64,000 nucleotides of DNA, from positions 2,017,501 through 2,081,500 of the forward strand of contig NC_092580.1 in assembly GCF_037975245.1 (NCBI RefSeq), read 5' to 3'. How positions within the stretch are numbered: the first letter of the stretch is position 1; each line of letters begins with the position of its first letter. Origin of the DNA: Apostichopus japonicus. Its lineage: Eukaryota; Echinodermata; Holothuroidea; Aspidochirotida; Stichopodidae. The notes beneath the pieces were generated by a model. It worked only from the letters and a program-made list of their open reading frames with translations. It had not been told where the DNA came from and did no database searches. The position numbers and the translations under genes were made by a program. Shown in pieces: positions 47,207 to 61,177 of this stretch.

Positions 47207-49611
47207 TATGACTGTCTTTATGTTATGTGGGTACTGCAACAAGAAAGAGAAAAAAAAATAATATATTTAGATATCTGCACGATGCTATATATGACGTCAG
47301 TGAGGTTGTTTAGGAAACGCAGACCAGAACCACCCACTGGCTATGTGCTTCCTTGTATATAGTTTAGTCCTTGTCAGTAATAAGTTTGGTTCATAACACG
47401 GATGTACCTTGACTGCGAAGCGGGATCTTCCAAATTCAACAACAACAATGTTTTCAACATTTTTAGAATTTATTTCAGACTCTGCCCTGTGTTCATTTCA
47501 ATGACATTCTACATCTACATAACAAAAATGATGCATCATATCCCATGACCTCAACTGAAATTTGACACACAGGTACTTACACACCCCGATACCATACACC
47601 CACAACCCCACACACCCCCAATCCCGTAGGGCAGCACATCCACAGAATTGCATATTCTGTTACGCTTGGCAAAAGCAAGTTGTCATACTGATAACAACCA
47701 TCTCACCCTTAATAATTTTCATTGCATTGCACATTTATAGTTATTAAAAAATTATGGTATCACTATCATACTGTCCTTATTTAAAACACCAATAGAACTG
47801 TTTCCAGTATCCTAAGAAAAATGAATTCCTACTGTATGTAATTAAAAGACATGAGGGTTTATGCGTATGTATTATGTGTAAGTCCTGGAACGAAACCCTT
47901 ACAGGCTACACCAGTAGTGTAGTCTGCATGTATGATGTAGACAGTGTAAATATGTAATGGCTCCTACTTCATATAATACTATGTAACTTCCTGAGGAGAG
48001 CAACTGGTTTCTGTGTAGACTGAACATCTGATAAATATGTGACTAATTCAGTGTATAAATCAAATGTTCACAAATCCTTCCTGCTTGTCAGTTATCATGT
48101 AAACAGCTTTGATGGATGGAAAAAAAGCACTTGTTAAATAAAGGTACAAAAAGGCATTTTGTTTAGAAGGTCTGAGTATAACTTGAAGACTTATGAATCA
48201 AGTTATAAAAATTTCAAAATATTCTGCTATTTTTTTAAAGTTTTTTTTCCCTTCATGAATTGTGATTGATAGGTAATATTCTATTTTTGTTCTTTATCCT
48301 GTTTTGACACACACAGCATCCCTAGCCTGATTTAGGTCCTTGCATCAACATTAAAGCCTCAGAAAGAAAGTGAAAGAGCTTCAGAGAAGCCTAAGATTTA
48401 CTTATAAATGAAAACAGGAAGGTTTAGAGGTATAAGGGTCAAACAAAGTCTGTCATGATTTTAAGGGGAAACTTCCTGTGAATCTGAGAGTCTTTGGCGC
48501 CATGTTTTAGTAGATTTTCTGGGACTGGTAACACACTATGAACATCGAATAAAGATGATATGATATAATGGCACTCACGCAAGACAAACAGTATAACCTG
48601 ACACGAAACAAGCTTTCAGTCCTATGTGTCAGCTGTTGAGTAACTTCACAAATATTTTTCAAATTTGAGCCATGAACAATTTCATCTGTAATTTTGAATC
48701 TCCATTCTCTTTTAAACAAGCACTGTAAATTTCTACCAAGGCAATGTCCAACTGTTCGAGGTTCAGTATCCTGTAGGAAGTTTCCAACCTAGCAATTTTC
48801 CAAACAGCAAAATAGTAAGCACTTTTTTCAAACACTTCAAAGGAAACAGCTAAACTGTAGTGAAAGAAGGGAACATCAATTTTGCAGGCTAAAGCACTTT
48901 CACTTGTAAGCTATTTCCCACATTAACCAGATTAATACGCTAAAATTTAACGCGTGCACGGAGTAAGGAAAACGCTCCCTTGCAGCGACTGTTTTGCCTA
49001 TATAGGCCTATAACTATCTCATTCATGTTACCTCGTACTATGTTCTGCATGTATGAGTAAGGCCTCACTGCACTAATAGACATAGTAACTGCAGTGTTTT
49101 AAAGTGACAATGTAAGCACAAATGTTATTTTATTCCATACAGCCTTAACAAATATGGTTCAAGAAATAAACTAATGTTTTGACAACTTTGCATGATCAAT
49201 ATTGTGTTGAAATGAAATGTCAGATACTGTTAACGGAAAAGGGATCGGAACAAAACTGGGAAAAGCTTTATTGCCCAGTGGATGGGGGAATGGGGAAATA
49301 GGTACAGTACAACTTAAGATCACAGCATGGAGAAACTGCTTACGGTATTTACAAGATGGGGAGCTTCCCAAAGCTTTTGAGCTGGTTAACCAGTCGCTCT
49401 GTCTACCACTGGCCACGGTTGAGGAGTAAATTTAACCTATGGGGCTGAAATTAAATAATTTACTGGTTTTAAAAGGAAAGTTTTTTTCCAATAGATTTTT
49501 CGCAAGGGCTTAACTGATTAGGATTTATTTCTTCAGTGGATTTCAGACTCACAACACATGAGAGACTTTTACAAAATTACAGTAGTCAGTCGTTATGGCG
49601 TAATAACATGC

Positions 49612-50111
49612 CTTGGATCAAGTCCCGCTCATACCTAGTGTGTTTTAATTTGGACTATACCATTTGATAATAGGTTGGCATAGAATTTAACATTGGTTAA
49701 TACATTGGCATAGGTTAGGGATTTCAGTCGTTTTCTCAAACGTATTTAAATCACGGTTGGCACTGTATCATGACATATGTATTACTGTGTACATGGTACG
49801 AAAAAAGAAATGAAAACTTTTCATTTGTCTTCATGTGTTTGCATTTAAATCATGGCTTATTATGACAGAATTATGAAATACATAACCCTGAGAATGGTAC
49901 TAAAATAAAAAGAAATGGTGTCAGTTGTCTCTGTCTCTGCTTGCAATTAAATCATGGCTTATCATGACAGGGATCATGTCCCATTCGTAGCTGGTTGTTT
50001 TATTTGGATCATACCATTTGATACTAGGTTGGCATAGAGTTTAACAATGGTAAAAGGTTGGCATAGGTTAGGGAGTTCAGTTGCTTTCTCAAATGTATTT
50101 AAATCACGGTT
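49612..50111. repeat. Direct duplication of about 145 bp, period about 355 bp
   Basis: 49612-49757 and 49967-50111 share ATACCATTTGATA-TAGGTTGGCATAG, GGTTGGCATAGGTTAGGGA and GTATTTAAATCACGGTT in order. Between them, TTAAATCATGGCTTATYATGACAG also occurs twice (about 49845 and 49948). 50150-50345 then carries three loose AT-rich units around TATCGGAAATTATATTATA. Confidence 0.85.
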
Positions 50112-50944
50112 AAAAAAAAAGTTATATTTTCCCTTTTTTCATGCATCGGACATGGAGTAATTAATCAAATTTTGGAGTAATAATAATTCTTCCTTTCTTC
50201 AGTATCGGAAATTATATTATATTTATAGTAAATTCTTCTTTTTGGTATCAGCAATTTTTAGAGTAATAGCAATTTTTTTTATTTATATATCAAATATTAT
50301 ATTATCATAATAATAGTTTCTTCTTTTGGATTTTCGATATCAGACAAAGAAAAAAGACCACCATTCTATACTATGTTCAGTACAATAACTGTATGAGATT
50401 CTACACAAATACAATACTACCAATATTCAGGTCAACACACCCTCTATTATTAGTGGAATATGCCAACCGGGTGAAAGCGGGACTTGATCCTAGGCCTTGC
50501 CTAATAATGTTGAAAATAAACTTTACACATTTAGGGGCTAATAACAGTAAACACAAATGGAAGAATCTGAACAGGAAATGAAAATTTTTGGGACTTGATC
50601 CAAATAACACTGTTATTGTTAACTTTGCACAATTTTCCAGGCAAATATTATCTTACTTTGGCCATTGTTTACTCAAGTCAAGGTCTTTACAAATTACAAA
50701 GTTGTTAGTGTTACTGTAGTGTTTTGGCAAGTAGGCCCAAGTTACTTAGGCCGAGTAGTACTAATAGAACTACTACTACTGTACAAGCTAAGGCCTAGGC
50801 TAGTACTACTATAGTACTACTACTAGTAGTATTGATACTGTATGTTTATACTATCGTATGTCTATACTATCGACTCGGTATTACCGGTGTCCTTCAGTTA
50901 ATATAGCACATACAGTTTAAGGCCTGTGTGTTTGTCTTACCTCG

Positions 50945-51470
50945 CGAAGTAACTGGATACTAAATTAACCATTACCAACTATTGACTATATACAGACTGC
51001 TATGCCTAACTTGGGCATACACAAGTTACAAAACGTTAGGCCAATTTATAGCCTAAGGGTCGACCGAAGTTAGCATAGGCCTAACGTTATATCAGACAGT
51101 TGATTTAAATAACCGGTGAGACTTTTTAAATAAAAGATAAGTAGAAAACTTTGCTATGACTTTAACCGAAATTTTAAAAATATCAATTACTCACTTACCT
51201 TTCAATTTTTTGTTATTCCTATTCAATTTATGGAGTTTACGAGCGGTTTTATTATTTATGCTTTTGCTGATGATTGCGTTACGGTACCGAAAAATGCAAT
51301 GAGCAACGCACAAGATGTCTGTTCGTATAAAATCTACTGTACGTACGCCTACGTATCACAGCAATATGGTATGTGTAAAGTAGGGCATATACATTCACGA
51401 TCACCGGAACAAGTGACTAGGCTAGGCATGCTAGGCGAGGTTTTTTTGACCGTGATGACGTATCATGTGT
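50945..51470 (-). promoter_or_regulatory. Candidate Rap1 non-coding first exon(s) and promoter region
   Basis: The start-codon exon needs an upstream 5' UTR exon. Two good minus-strand donors occur here: TTGAAAG/GTAAGTGAG (exon end 51199) and TTCGCGAG/GTAAGAC (exon end about 50946). Either could end an alternative first exon; transcription would start to the right. No TATA or initiator is convincing. This is inference from splice-site shape and position. Confidence 0.3.
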
Positions 51471-54429
51471 AAGTTATGAATAAACATAACAATTAATTAT
51501 ACGGAAGCTTACAACAATCCAGTTCATACGTTTTCGCTAAGGTTAGTAGCAATTAGACATGTATGTTATTATATGGCACTTTAATGTTCCATTAGTCACT
51601 TTTTAAATTTTAACAATTTGGTAGAAATTGTTTAATATACACTAAGTCGCAATTTTAAGAAAGCGTTTTTCAATTTACTGCCATTGATTGCCAAGGCAAA
51701 ATCATAATTTAGTCATTATTTAGAACTTGATTTCAACATGGGGTGTTGGGCAGCATATATACGACATCATAGGAATCAAAGGAATCATACGACATGAATG
51801 AAATCACTGATGTGCTCGAGGTTACAAATCTTTAAAGTCTTTAAAGTCATTAAATGTCATCAGTATTGTGCCCTAATTTGATATGCTAAAATTCGTTAAA
51901 GGTTTTCAAAGGTACTGAGTTCCCTGGAACTTCTGCATCCCTAACTTATTCCCATACATTGACGAATGTCCAATTAGACAATGTAATGTCACAAAGAGGA
52001 AAATGCTATGAGGGTGAGATTAAAAATCTACATTAATAAGTTGCAACACGCCACAGTGACCATTGTTCTACGTGTTCAGTACATTTGAGGAAAGGGGCAA
52101 GTCTTGAGCAAGTTCCTTTTTGTTCTGACATCGTAATACAAAGTAATGTCTTTTAAACGTTTCCGTAATGTCTTAACTCACGAGCGGTAAGAGCTGTGGC
52201 GCACTTGCAAAATTGCAAAAGACGTCCAGCTGGACGTATAAGCTCATGTGTACACACATGTAGTGTTAGTGTAGAAAAGGTGACGCTCACTGACGCTGGA
52301 ACTGAAGTATGCTTGTGGGTTTACGTTTGATTTGAATACATTTGCGTACTTCAAATTTGCAATTTAATTTGGTTATCCTACAAGCATATAATTATGCACA
52401 TTTTACAGCTTTAATGTTAAATTGATGGTACTTTGCCATTGTTTGTTAAACTGTGGAACTTAAGCCTAGCCTAACGTTAGGCCTAATTCGACACTTTATT
52501 ACACCTAGCCTAAAAGTAAAATATACGTCGTAATCAAATAGTTGGGTTGACAGCCTGACTTCTTTCTTGTTACTTCTTTTAACGTTTGAAGACAAAGCAG
52601 TAAACCCTTAAGTAAATTTGGTTCCAGTTGAAGGAAGTATCATCTTTCACCTGCGCTAAAAATCTACTTTCACACCTGATCTTATTTGATCGAATCATGG
52701 GTACTACATGAGCCTAGCCTTATGGCAACTCTGTCAGACTGTGGTTTGAAATGATATGAAATCGAGATGCTGTGAGTAGCATGTCTGCTATGAACACATT
52801 ATCCGAGAAAATGAAGGGAAATGATGACCTATTGAATGGATATATTAGTCTTCTGTTGTTTGCTTGAGTTAGAGTACCATATTTTGGTGTTCTGATTCGC
52901 ATCACAAAGACGATGCTTACAACCGTTTTGGTCTGATCCATTTAAAAATTTAAAAGTTAACATATGTTTGGACTAGAAATGAATGGCTTTCAAGATTTTG
53001 ATTGCTTGCTTGAGGCAGATGGAATCATTGGGATGTTAATGGCGTGGTTAGGCGTGAAACTTGCTTATAAACACATTAACTCAAATAGTTCATTTTGGAT
53101 TAACTTCATACTTGGTATATGGATGCATCTTATGGAGTTCAAGTACTTAAATCTTTTCTGTGAAGTTCAAGAATGTGAAGCTTATTCTCGTTTGTATTGT
53201 TTACTTGTTGTTATTATGACGTCACACATGGCTCACGTTTTGGTGGTTTGCTCTGTGGTGTGGCGGGTTATGTATCACAGGTTATTAGAAGTGTGTACAG
53301 ATGTTTTCTTTTGAAAGATTCGGGTTGTGGGGCTGGAAGACAGTCAAACTCGTTGAGTGCTCATTTGCATGTGCTCAGCTGCATATCCGGTTGGCACTCA
53401 CCAATCAAGAGCAATCAGGTCCAAGGGCAGAGCGTGTGCCCTGTGCTTGGCGTCGTAATTTGTTATTGTAGAATGGGGGTTTTTTAAGTTTGTCTCCCAA
53501 AGACGTATCAGGGATTTAAGTTTGTCTCCTGAAGCCAACAGACGTAAAACAGAGGGCTCTGTAATTTATATTTATAATCAGCATTTATGCTCGTGTATTT
53601 TAACCATGCAAAGTTATAGTTGTATTCATCATTGAGTTTATATACGAAGAGTTAATAAAAAGGAACTTATAATCAAATATCCGCTTTTGAAGACTATTTA
53701 TGAAGACTTTCATGTTTAAGCTCGGTTTAACGTTACTAGTGTAAGGCCCGGCTCGCTGTTACCAACTTATACCTGGAACTATAAAAAATAAGCCTAAGTA
53801 CATATTTAATTTTGAAGGGGAAAAAAATTGAAATCATGCAATAAATGAAGACACATTCATTGGTTTCAAGTCATATTTTTTGCCAACTACATGTACCATG
53901 AGATGCCTTATATACTAAAAACCAAGGGAAGAAAAGCTTGCTATTTAGAATACAGTTATAGCACTTTGCAATGATAAAATTGGGGGGGGGGGGGGGTTGG
54001 AGTGAGGAATTTAATTAACTCTCAACTTGATTAACAAGAACTTACTTGAAACTTTGAAGCCACTTGTTCTTTCCTTTGACGATGAATGGCATGAATGTCC
54101 CAAAGCTTTGAAATGCTTGTTTGTCCCAATAAGACATCAAAGTAGAGATACTGCGAGTACACACAGCAGACAGTACCTATCGTTGTAAATCTGTGATTCT
54201 AAGAAACATCAAAGGGGACTGATGAATTGATTATTAGGTATATACTATTGCATAATTCTTTGGAAATCTTTAAATTTGTAGTTTAATGACCTTTGATCTT
54301 TACTCTCCACCAAAGCTACAGGTAAATTGCCGTTTGTAATATGGTATGCATCCTTGCACTGAGTTGAGAGACCTGTTCATTTTAACCTGAAATGACCTGT
54401 ATTAAGCTGATACTTTTCAGGAAGAGAAG
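51471..54429. other. No gene seen
   Basis: No recognised exon. The 116-codon frame at 52964-53314 (+) and overlapping frames lack domains. A run of 15 G lies at 53982-53996. Confidence 0.3.
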
Positions 54430-54490
54430 TCACCCAAGAAAGAACCTGGTAATGAAAATCAAACAACTAAACTGATCCACTCTCAACTGA
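54430..54490. repeat. Dispersed repeat, copy 1 of 2
   Basis: AAGTCACCCAAGAAAGAACC-TGGTAATGAAAATCA...CACTCTCAAC is repeated in diverged form at about 59336-59396. The copies are in the same orientation about 4.9 kb apart. The family is unknown. Confidence 0.65.
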
Positions 54491-54907
54491 TTATACGCGG
54501 AGCATCCATCTATCAACTAGTTCACAAATACTTTTGTGCATACCATCAGTATCCCATGTGCCAGCGGATCTAGACAAATTAACTGTATACATTGAATGCT
54601 TACGATGGGAAGATGATGACAACGAAACATTAACAAAATGGAGTACTCATATTTGTGCCAAAGCTTTATTACACACTTGCCATCAAAAGTAAAAAAACGA
54701 AAAACCTCTGTAAATCATTCCACCAGTGGTGGCTAAAAGCATTAACTTACCATGATAAAATAAAACCAGCAGTGATACATACCAAATGCATAACACTGTC
54801 AAACTTTGATTGTTATATTCTCCTAAATTTGATGTATAACAATGAATATGAACTTAGATATGTCATCGTTATTGCCTCCATTTATGACTGAGTCTATGTC
54901 ACTAGAG

Positions 54908-54974
54908 TACCCCCACCCTGACAGCAGTTGCCCCCACCCTGACAGCAGGTACCCCCACCCTGACAGCAGTTGCC
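54908..54974. repeat. Minisatellite, 21-bp unit x 3
   Basis: CCCCACCCTGACAGCAG recurs at 54911, 54932 and 54953, alternating with GTTGC and GGTA joints. Confidence 0.95.
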
Positions 54975-57900
54975 CACACAGCGAAACTTTATAAGCAGAG
55001 TCACAAGAATATTAAAGCCAAACAAACAAAACTTGATCCCAGTACCTTTCTATTGAGGTTAACCAAGTGATGATTATGGTGTGACGTTGAGTCAAATGTT
55101 CTAAGAGACCAAGTCCCTTTGAAGGAAGAGATACTACTTGTAATCTTGGTCAAAGTTGAGGAGCAAGCTAGACTATCTGCAAAGTACAAATACTACACAC
55201 TGAGTACTCTTTAGTGTGTGGGAATACTATAAACTGGAAGGCCAGAAACAACAGAAATGTTTTGTTTTCACAGGTTTAGCATGCTATTTGTAAGGCAATG
55301 ACCAGTTTGTTTGCTGTTATACTCCAGTGTTGGTGTGTTATCAGTTCCTTCTGGCTAATACTCTCCTGCTTCTAATGGGACTAGAAATACCCAGCCCTCG
55401 ACTAGCTTCATCTGCATTGGAAAGTTTAATGTGGTGGTTCTGTGGCAAATTAAAGTGAGCAAATGAGTAAAGTAACCGCAGTACTAGGAGACAAATATTT
55501 TAATAATTAAGTTAGTCATAATTGATAACACACCCAGATGCTGCAAGTGCTACTTAAAATCTTGTAAACACACTGACACCTTAATATCTTTCTTGCAAAA
55601 AAACACAAAAAAAAGTTTTATTTTTTTAAAACCTTCTAGGCTGTGTGGAGATGAGCTCCAAAAACCGGCATTGTAAATGAGCTTACATTTTTAATCTTCA
55701 GACCAATAATCTTTAGCTACCAACTATTCAACTTTAAAGAAACTTACAATACCCTGTTATAAATATATATGGGAACAACAACTCACTATTCTGACTGATC
55801 CCAGTTAGTAATATGGAGGCATTTTTGTAAAGAAACCCCCCATATATATATCTACAATGACAGGGTTATTCCATATGAATGATGTTATATGGATATGATT
55901 GTGCACCAGAAGGAAAATTGTTGAGCATTGCTTTGGCATTTACAAAGTGAATACATCAAAAGAAGAAAGGAAGGGAAAGGATTTATCTGTTATTTCAGAT
56001 GTTGACAAAAAAATATGTTAACTGATAAGTACTTAACACAACTTAAAAGGATTTCAAAATGGTTAGAACTTTGGTCATAATTTACTTCAGTTTTTTTTTT
56101 ACTTGTAAAATTAGTAACAAAGAAATGGTCCAGTTAAAAGTAAGTGAAAAGGATAAAGGGAAGACTGAATGTTTTAAGGGACCAATCACATCTTGGAAAT
56201 TTGGCAAGTTACTTTAATTCATGGTCTTTGGTCAGCGCATATGTTCAATGTGCTCATGCTACATTCAATACAATATTTAGGTATGCCAAACCCATATTTG
56301 TGCTGGCTCCACATGGTCTATTTAACCTGTCCCATGAACCTGATAAATCTTTCTTGGTTCTTGTGAACATATAACTTTCTTCAGAGCTGTTTGTATTATA
56401 CTGCATGCAAAATAAGTGAGCATTTACCTGTCAGATAGTGTAATGCACATATACTATACACTACAATAGGTATTGTGCCATCCATAGAGAAATAACAATC
56501 GTCTGCCATGTCTCACTCCGTACATTCCAAAGTGAATATTGCATTAAACAATGATGCAAACAGAGCTCATTGAAGGAATGTAAGCTGATATTGCATTAAA
56601 TACAAACACTTGTCTTTATTACCCTCTGGCCATCACTACCACTACCAGATAACTTGTTTGAATAAGCCAGAGTTACAAAATTTGTAACAATTCTTACTTA
56701 GATACACAATTGATTTCTCAAACAATTGGGCGATTGGAATATGCTATCAAGACTGGCAGGTTGTACAAAATTCAAGATCTGGACATGTGTGTTGTTGCTG
56801 ATTATTAATGCCACTTTTCACCTCACTAACTTATAAACCAACTGCTCTGCTGTCCAGAGAGCACATTGAAAGTTCAGCTTTGTTCCAACCAAAACCTTAC
56901 ATTGAATTCTGTGTGCTGTCCACACAAGGCCTGTTTGCATCCAGCCAGTGTCCACAGTGCTCCCTATACTTGTCAATATGGAGACCAGTGCCTGTCCAAT
57001 TACAAATTATCAACACTCACAAAGCATGAAACAAAGGCACCATCATCCATTCATGTCCAGCAAATGATTTGCCTAGTAAATCAGAACAACAGCTGTGTGG
57101 AGGCATTAAAATTTGAAGAATACATATTATTTCTACTTATTAATATGCATTAAAACAAGGTTAAGAACAAAACATAGGAGACCATTAACTGCTCAAATAT
57201 GTATGACAACACCTGCCATTTCTTTTAAAATCATTAATTCTAGTCCACGTCCCTCACAAAAGCATACACAAACGAAAAAGAACAAGCTTTTTTTCCAGAT
57301 TAAGAAAATATAACCAAGCTGAACATTAAGCTCCACCATGTACTTTTAGATTTTATGGCCTTAGCATGAACCAGCAACACACAAAAAAAATATTTCAAAA
57401 TCGTAACTAAACTTTAGACCCTGGTTTGCCTTTGGTATGACTGAAAAGGTAAATGATTGATTGGAATGAATTAGTTTAATTAAGAGAAGAAAGAAAAAGA
57501 AAAGTCATTTTAGGAAAAGAGAACCATTCAAAGCTACCCTACAGTAGCAATTTAAACGTACAATTTATGCCGATGACTATAAAGAAAAATGAACACCAAA
57601 ACAGAGAACTCACAAAGATATGAATATTAATAGCTGGTACAAACAATTTAAGAGGTTTCAACTGAATATTAACCATTCGATCATAGTGTGCAGACTCAGT
57701 TCATTCCATTTCATTTGTTATCAAGCTAACCAAAACATACAGCAAACAGACAATACAAAACTTCTTTTCAGGGTGTGAAATGAGTTGTTTGAAAACTGCA
57801 GACCACCCCCCCCCCTACGCCAATGATTCACAGCAATGATATTTTACATGGGCACGGTGTTGCCTAAGACAGTATGTTTCAACACCAATGAACATTGGTC

Positions 57901-59335
57901 AGATTCCTGGCCCAAACCTGTGTTGGGGGTTCTGCGGTCAACCAACCCTACAGGAGCAGGGTTAAATCCTTTAGCACATTTAATACATAACTATTCAGTT
58001 GAAGAATAGTACAACAGCCATTTTCATAATTAGAGGACAATGGAATTAATTGATAAGTACAATGAACACTTACAAAACATCAATTACTCTCTAGGCAAGA
58101 CACTATTGCATTAGGAATATATGGGATAAACGTTGAGTTTGTACACAGTTTATACTTTGTTACAAATATTTGACCTGAGTATATATCTATATATATATAT
58201 CTATCTATAGCATGAACATTGGATTGGAGTAGGCATACAGATGGAGAGGGATGGTTGGGGGAATTTAAAGTACTCATTTAGATAACATTCTTATAAACAG
58301 CCGTAAGAAGGCTATTACATGTACCACACATCTCACAAAAGTATAGTAGGACAAGAATTGTTCCATAACAGACCCTTGTATAGCAGGGTGGTAGATCAAA
58401 ATACACAGTTCTTGATTTCATGTACACATAAAGACTGATAGATGCACACAGATCAAGTAAAATGTTAAGTCAATTCAATCCCAAGCAACAAAGCAGTACT
58501 GATTAAAGAAGATGACCACTGAATAGGAGATGGTCAAAATATTAAACATGCATTATCCTACTATCCTAAATTTAAAAGTATTTTGTGGAGAAATGTTCTT
58601 TCCTCTTTGCGCAGTAAAAATATACATTGAGCAATCAGAAGTGGGAAGAGCCTCACAGACTGTGTGTGATGGCGATGTTGAGAAAGCTAATAGCAGAAGA
58701 GGCGGTCAGACTTGATTACAATCAAGGCTTACTGCTCTAAACACCGCCAGATATGTTACACACACTGATTTAGCTACTGTCCACAGGGCGTAACCATGGG
58801 AGACAGGTCACAGTAGGTACAACATGCAGAAACTGAATGGTTTTGAGCTGTAGTTAAATCAATTACTGTAATGTTTACTGCTGCATAGTACTGATGTGCA
58901 CAATAACTAACAAAACTATACCTCAAAATAAAACCTTGGTCAACAACTGTTTTATCCTTATTCCATAAGGAGATATTTAATGAAAAGTTAAATGTCAAAC
59001 AGGCTTGAAATGAACATGCAAGTCATCTTGGCACTAGTAGACACTGGTCCAGACTTTTGACAATAGAATCCATTTTCCTGCTTAGTTTAAAAGTAGCAAA
59101 GACTTGACTCTACTGTTTGCTAACAAGTACTTGCAACTAACCAAACTATTGTGAATCCAACATCTCTTGATTCAGCATTTCAGCAATTACCAGATATATG
59201 ATAGATACTGACAATTTAAATTCTGGTTTATTTGTTGTAACCTTGCAGCATAATGAACAATATAACACGCTTTCCCAAACTGAATCCTAGTGTCTTTTAA
59301 TATCAACAAAGAAGTCATAGACAAATTTCAAATAA
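54975..59335. other. No gene seen; may include the 3' UTR of the WD40 gene at its right end
   Basis: AT-rich, with scattered TTTATT (AATAAA on minus) that could end the downstream WD40 transcript. Microsatellite ATCTATATATATATATCTATCTATAG lies near 58186. No coding exon is supported. Confidence 0.3.
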
Positions 59336-59396
59336 AAGTCACTCAAGACAGAGCCTGGTAATGAAAACCAGACTGAACTGATACACTCTCAACCCC
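59336..59396. repeat. Dispersed repeat, copy 2 of 2
   Basis: AAGTCACTCAAGACAGAGCC-TGGTAATGAAAACCAGAC...CACTCTCAAC, matching 54430-54490. Confidence 0.65.
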
Positions 59397-60975
59397 CAGT
59401 CCTCTTACAGCTATACTATAACTGTATGATTATGACAGCATTACTGTTATGTCAAGGGAGTATCACGAGTCAGTGTGATGGTATGTGCAATGTTGTTTAT
59501 TTAACAGTTTGGCACAATCCATTCTATTTGGTCCAAGAAACAAAACATAATAAATACTATGACTGTTACTGCAACCTGAAAACTTATTTAGATGCTGCAT
59601 TCACTACAGTGTATATCACAGGATCCATTAGAGCAAAGTGACAACATGTCAAAGATATCACCACTACACTGACCTTATGTTCTATTCATTCCATTTCACT
59701 AAATCATCACATAGCAACTAAAGTACATTTGAACATACAATGTAAAGTAATGGACAGCTTTTATTAAACTGAGGAAAATCTGATTCACTAATTTTCATTA
59801 AAAGAAGAATTCTCCATGTGTGCTTTCAAATTCTAGAATTTCCACAACGCCTTTCTCTCTTCAAAGAAAGAAAGAAACTATGAAATGTATTCCAATCTGT
59901 ACTGAAATGGGCAACTTATATTGCCCCAACCTCCACCCCTCCCTCCCCCCCACCCCCCTCTCTCTCTCCTTTCCTTACCCTTAAGACAGACTTCAACATT
60001 TGTGTGTTAATTCATAGTCCTGTCTGTTAATGGCATTTTAACATACACAACTTTTTGTGAATGTTTTTTCCTGAAACACACATTGACAGATTCACTGGTA
60101 GAACAGTAACACACAGAGAAATACCCATAACTTGCTCACCAATAGCAGAGATGTTTATATACCAGGGTCTATCACAGCACACTTGAGATCTCCTATATAT
60201 ATATATCATCTTTCACGTCTGTAAGTGATACAGTAATCTGATAAATATCTGATAATTTTTCACTACTACTTACACAAGCACCATGCTGATAGGCTATTTG
60301 ATTACATGTATACATATTATTTAACATCAATGTTTTTAGACCAAGTTTCTTCCAATAATCCATAAAGACAGCTAATCTTCAAAATATCCTCCTCGGTACA
60401 GTTATTCTTAAATTATTATGTAACACTTTGTGACTATTGCTGTAATGTTTATAAACTATACTTTATCTGCTTCACTTCACGTAGAATTTTCTCAGTCATT
60501 CCTAACGTTGTAGCCAATTCTCATAGCTTCGTCTTCAAACAAACTTAACTCAGTTTTTTCTTCAACATATTAAGAACATTAAAGTGTTAACTTTACGAGT
60601 AGACACGCTTTTGTATCTTTTATATCGGTCAATGAAATTTGATTCATTCTCAAACGACAATTTTGTCATACCAAATCACACGTTGAGTAATGAAATAGCC
60701 AAAAGTCCATTTCTGAGGTGTAACAATATTGTTGGTGTAACAATGAAAGCTACAGATTAATGCACACAGACAGGTCTATTAGGTAATATTGTTTATATGC
60801 AACACTGAAAGGATACAGTAAAACATCCCATAAATATCCAATAAATATAGTTTGAAAGAGGTGTAACTTGAATGCTTTGCTAATATAATTTAATCCACAC
60901 ACGCAGCACTTGAAGAGGTTCAATTATACTACACTGGGGTTGACCAACATGTATTCTCTGTTCAGATCTGTGAGG

Positions 60976-61177
60976 TTAAACAGAACCAAAGTCCCATAAC
61001 TTGACTGTTTTGTCATATGAACCAGACACAATCTTACTACTGTTGAATTGCAGACATGTCACGCCATCTGAGTGGTGTTGTAGTGTGACCAGCCTCTCAC
61101 CAGTCTCAAAATTCCAGACCTTGATGGTCCGGTCATCGGACGCACTGACCACCCTCCAACTGTCCGCTTGAAGACAT
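60976..61177 (-). CDS. WD40-repeat protein, last coding exon (partial gene)
   Basis: After the acceptor TACTTTGACAG (AG at 61179-61178) a 202-nt minus-strand exon encodes 66 residues to TAA at 60978-60976. It starts CLQADSWRVVSASDDRTIKVW, continues TGERLVTLQHHSDGVTCLQF and ends SGSYDKTVKLWDFGSV. It holds the end of one WD repeat (SASDDRTIKVWN) and a full one (GH-like HHSDGV to KLWD), both with the Asp-x-Thr-x-Lys-x-Trp ends that close propeller blades. The protein stops right after the last blade. The spacing resembles F-box/WD proteins, but no F-box is visible, so I leave the gene unnamed. The first base completes a split codon from an upstream exon that I could not place with confidence; a CAG/GTAGGA donor at 61295 is a weak candidate. 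Confidence 0.85.

Noticed and set aside
52964-53487. Two overlapping plus-strand frames with hydrophobic stretches
   Set aside because: They could pass for a membrane protein, but they overlap in different frames, have no splice context and show no known motif.
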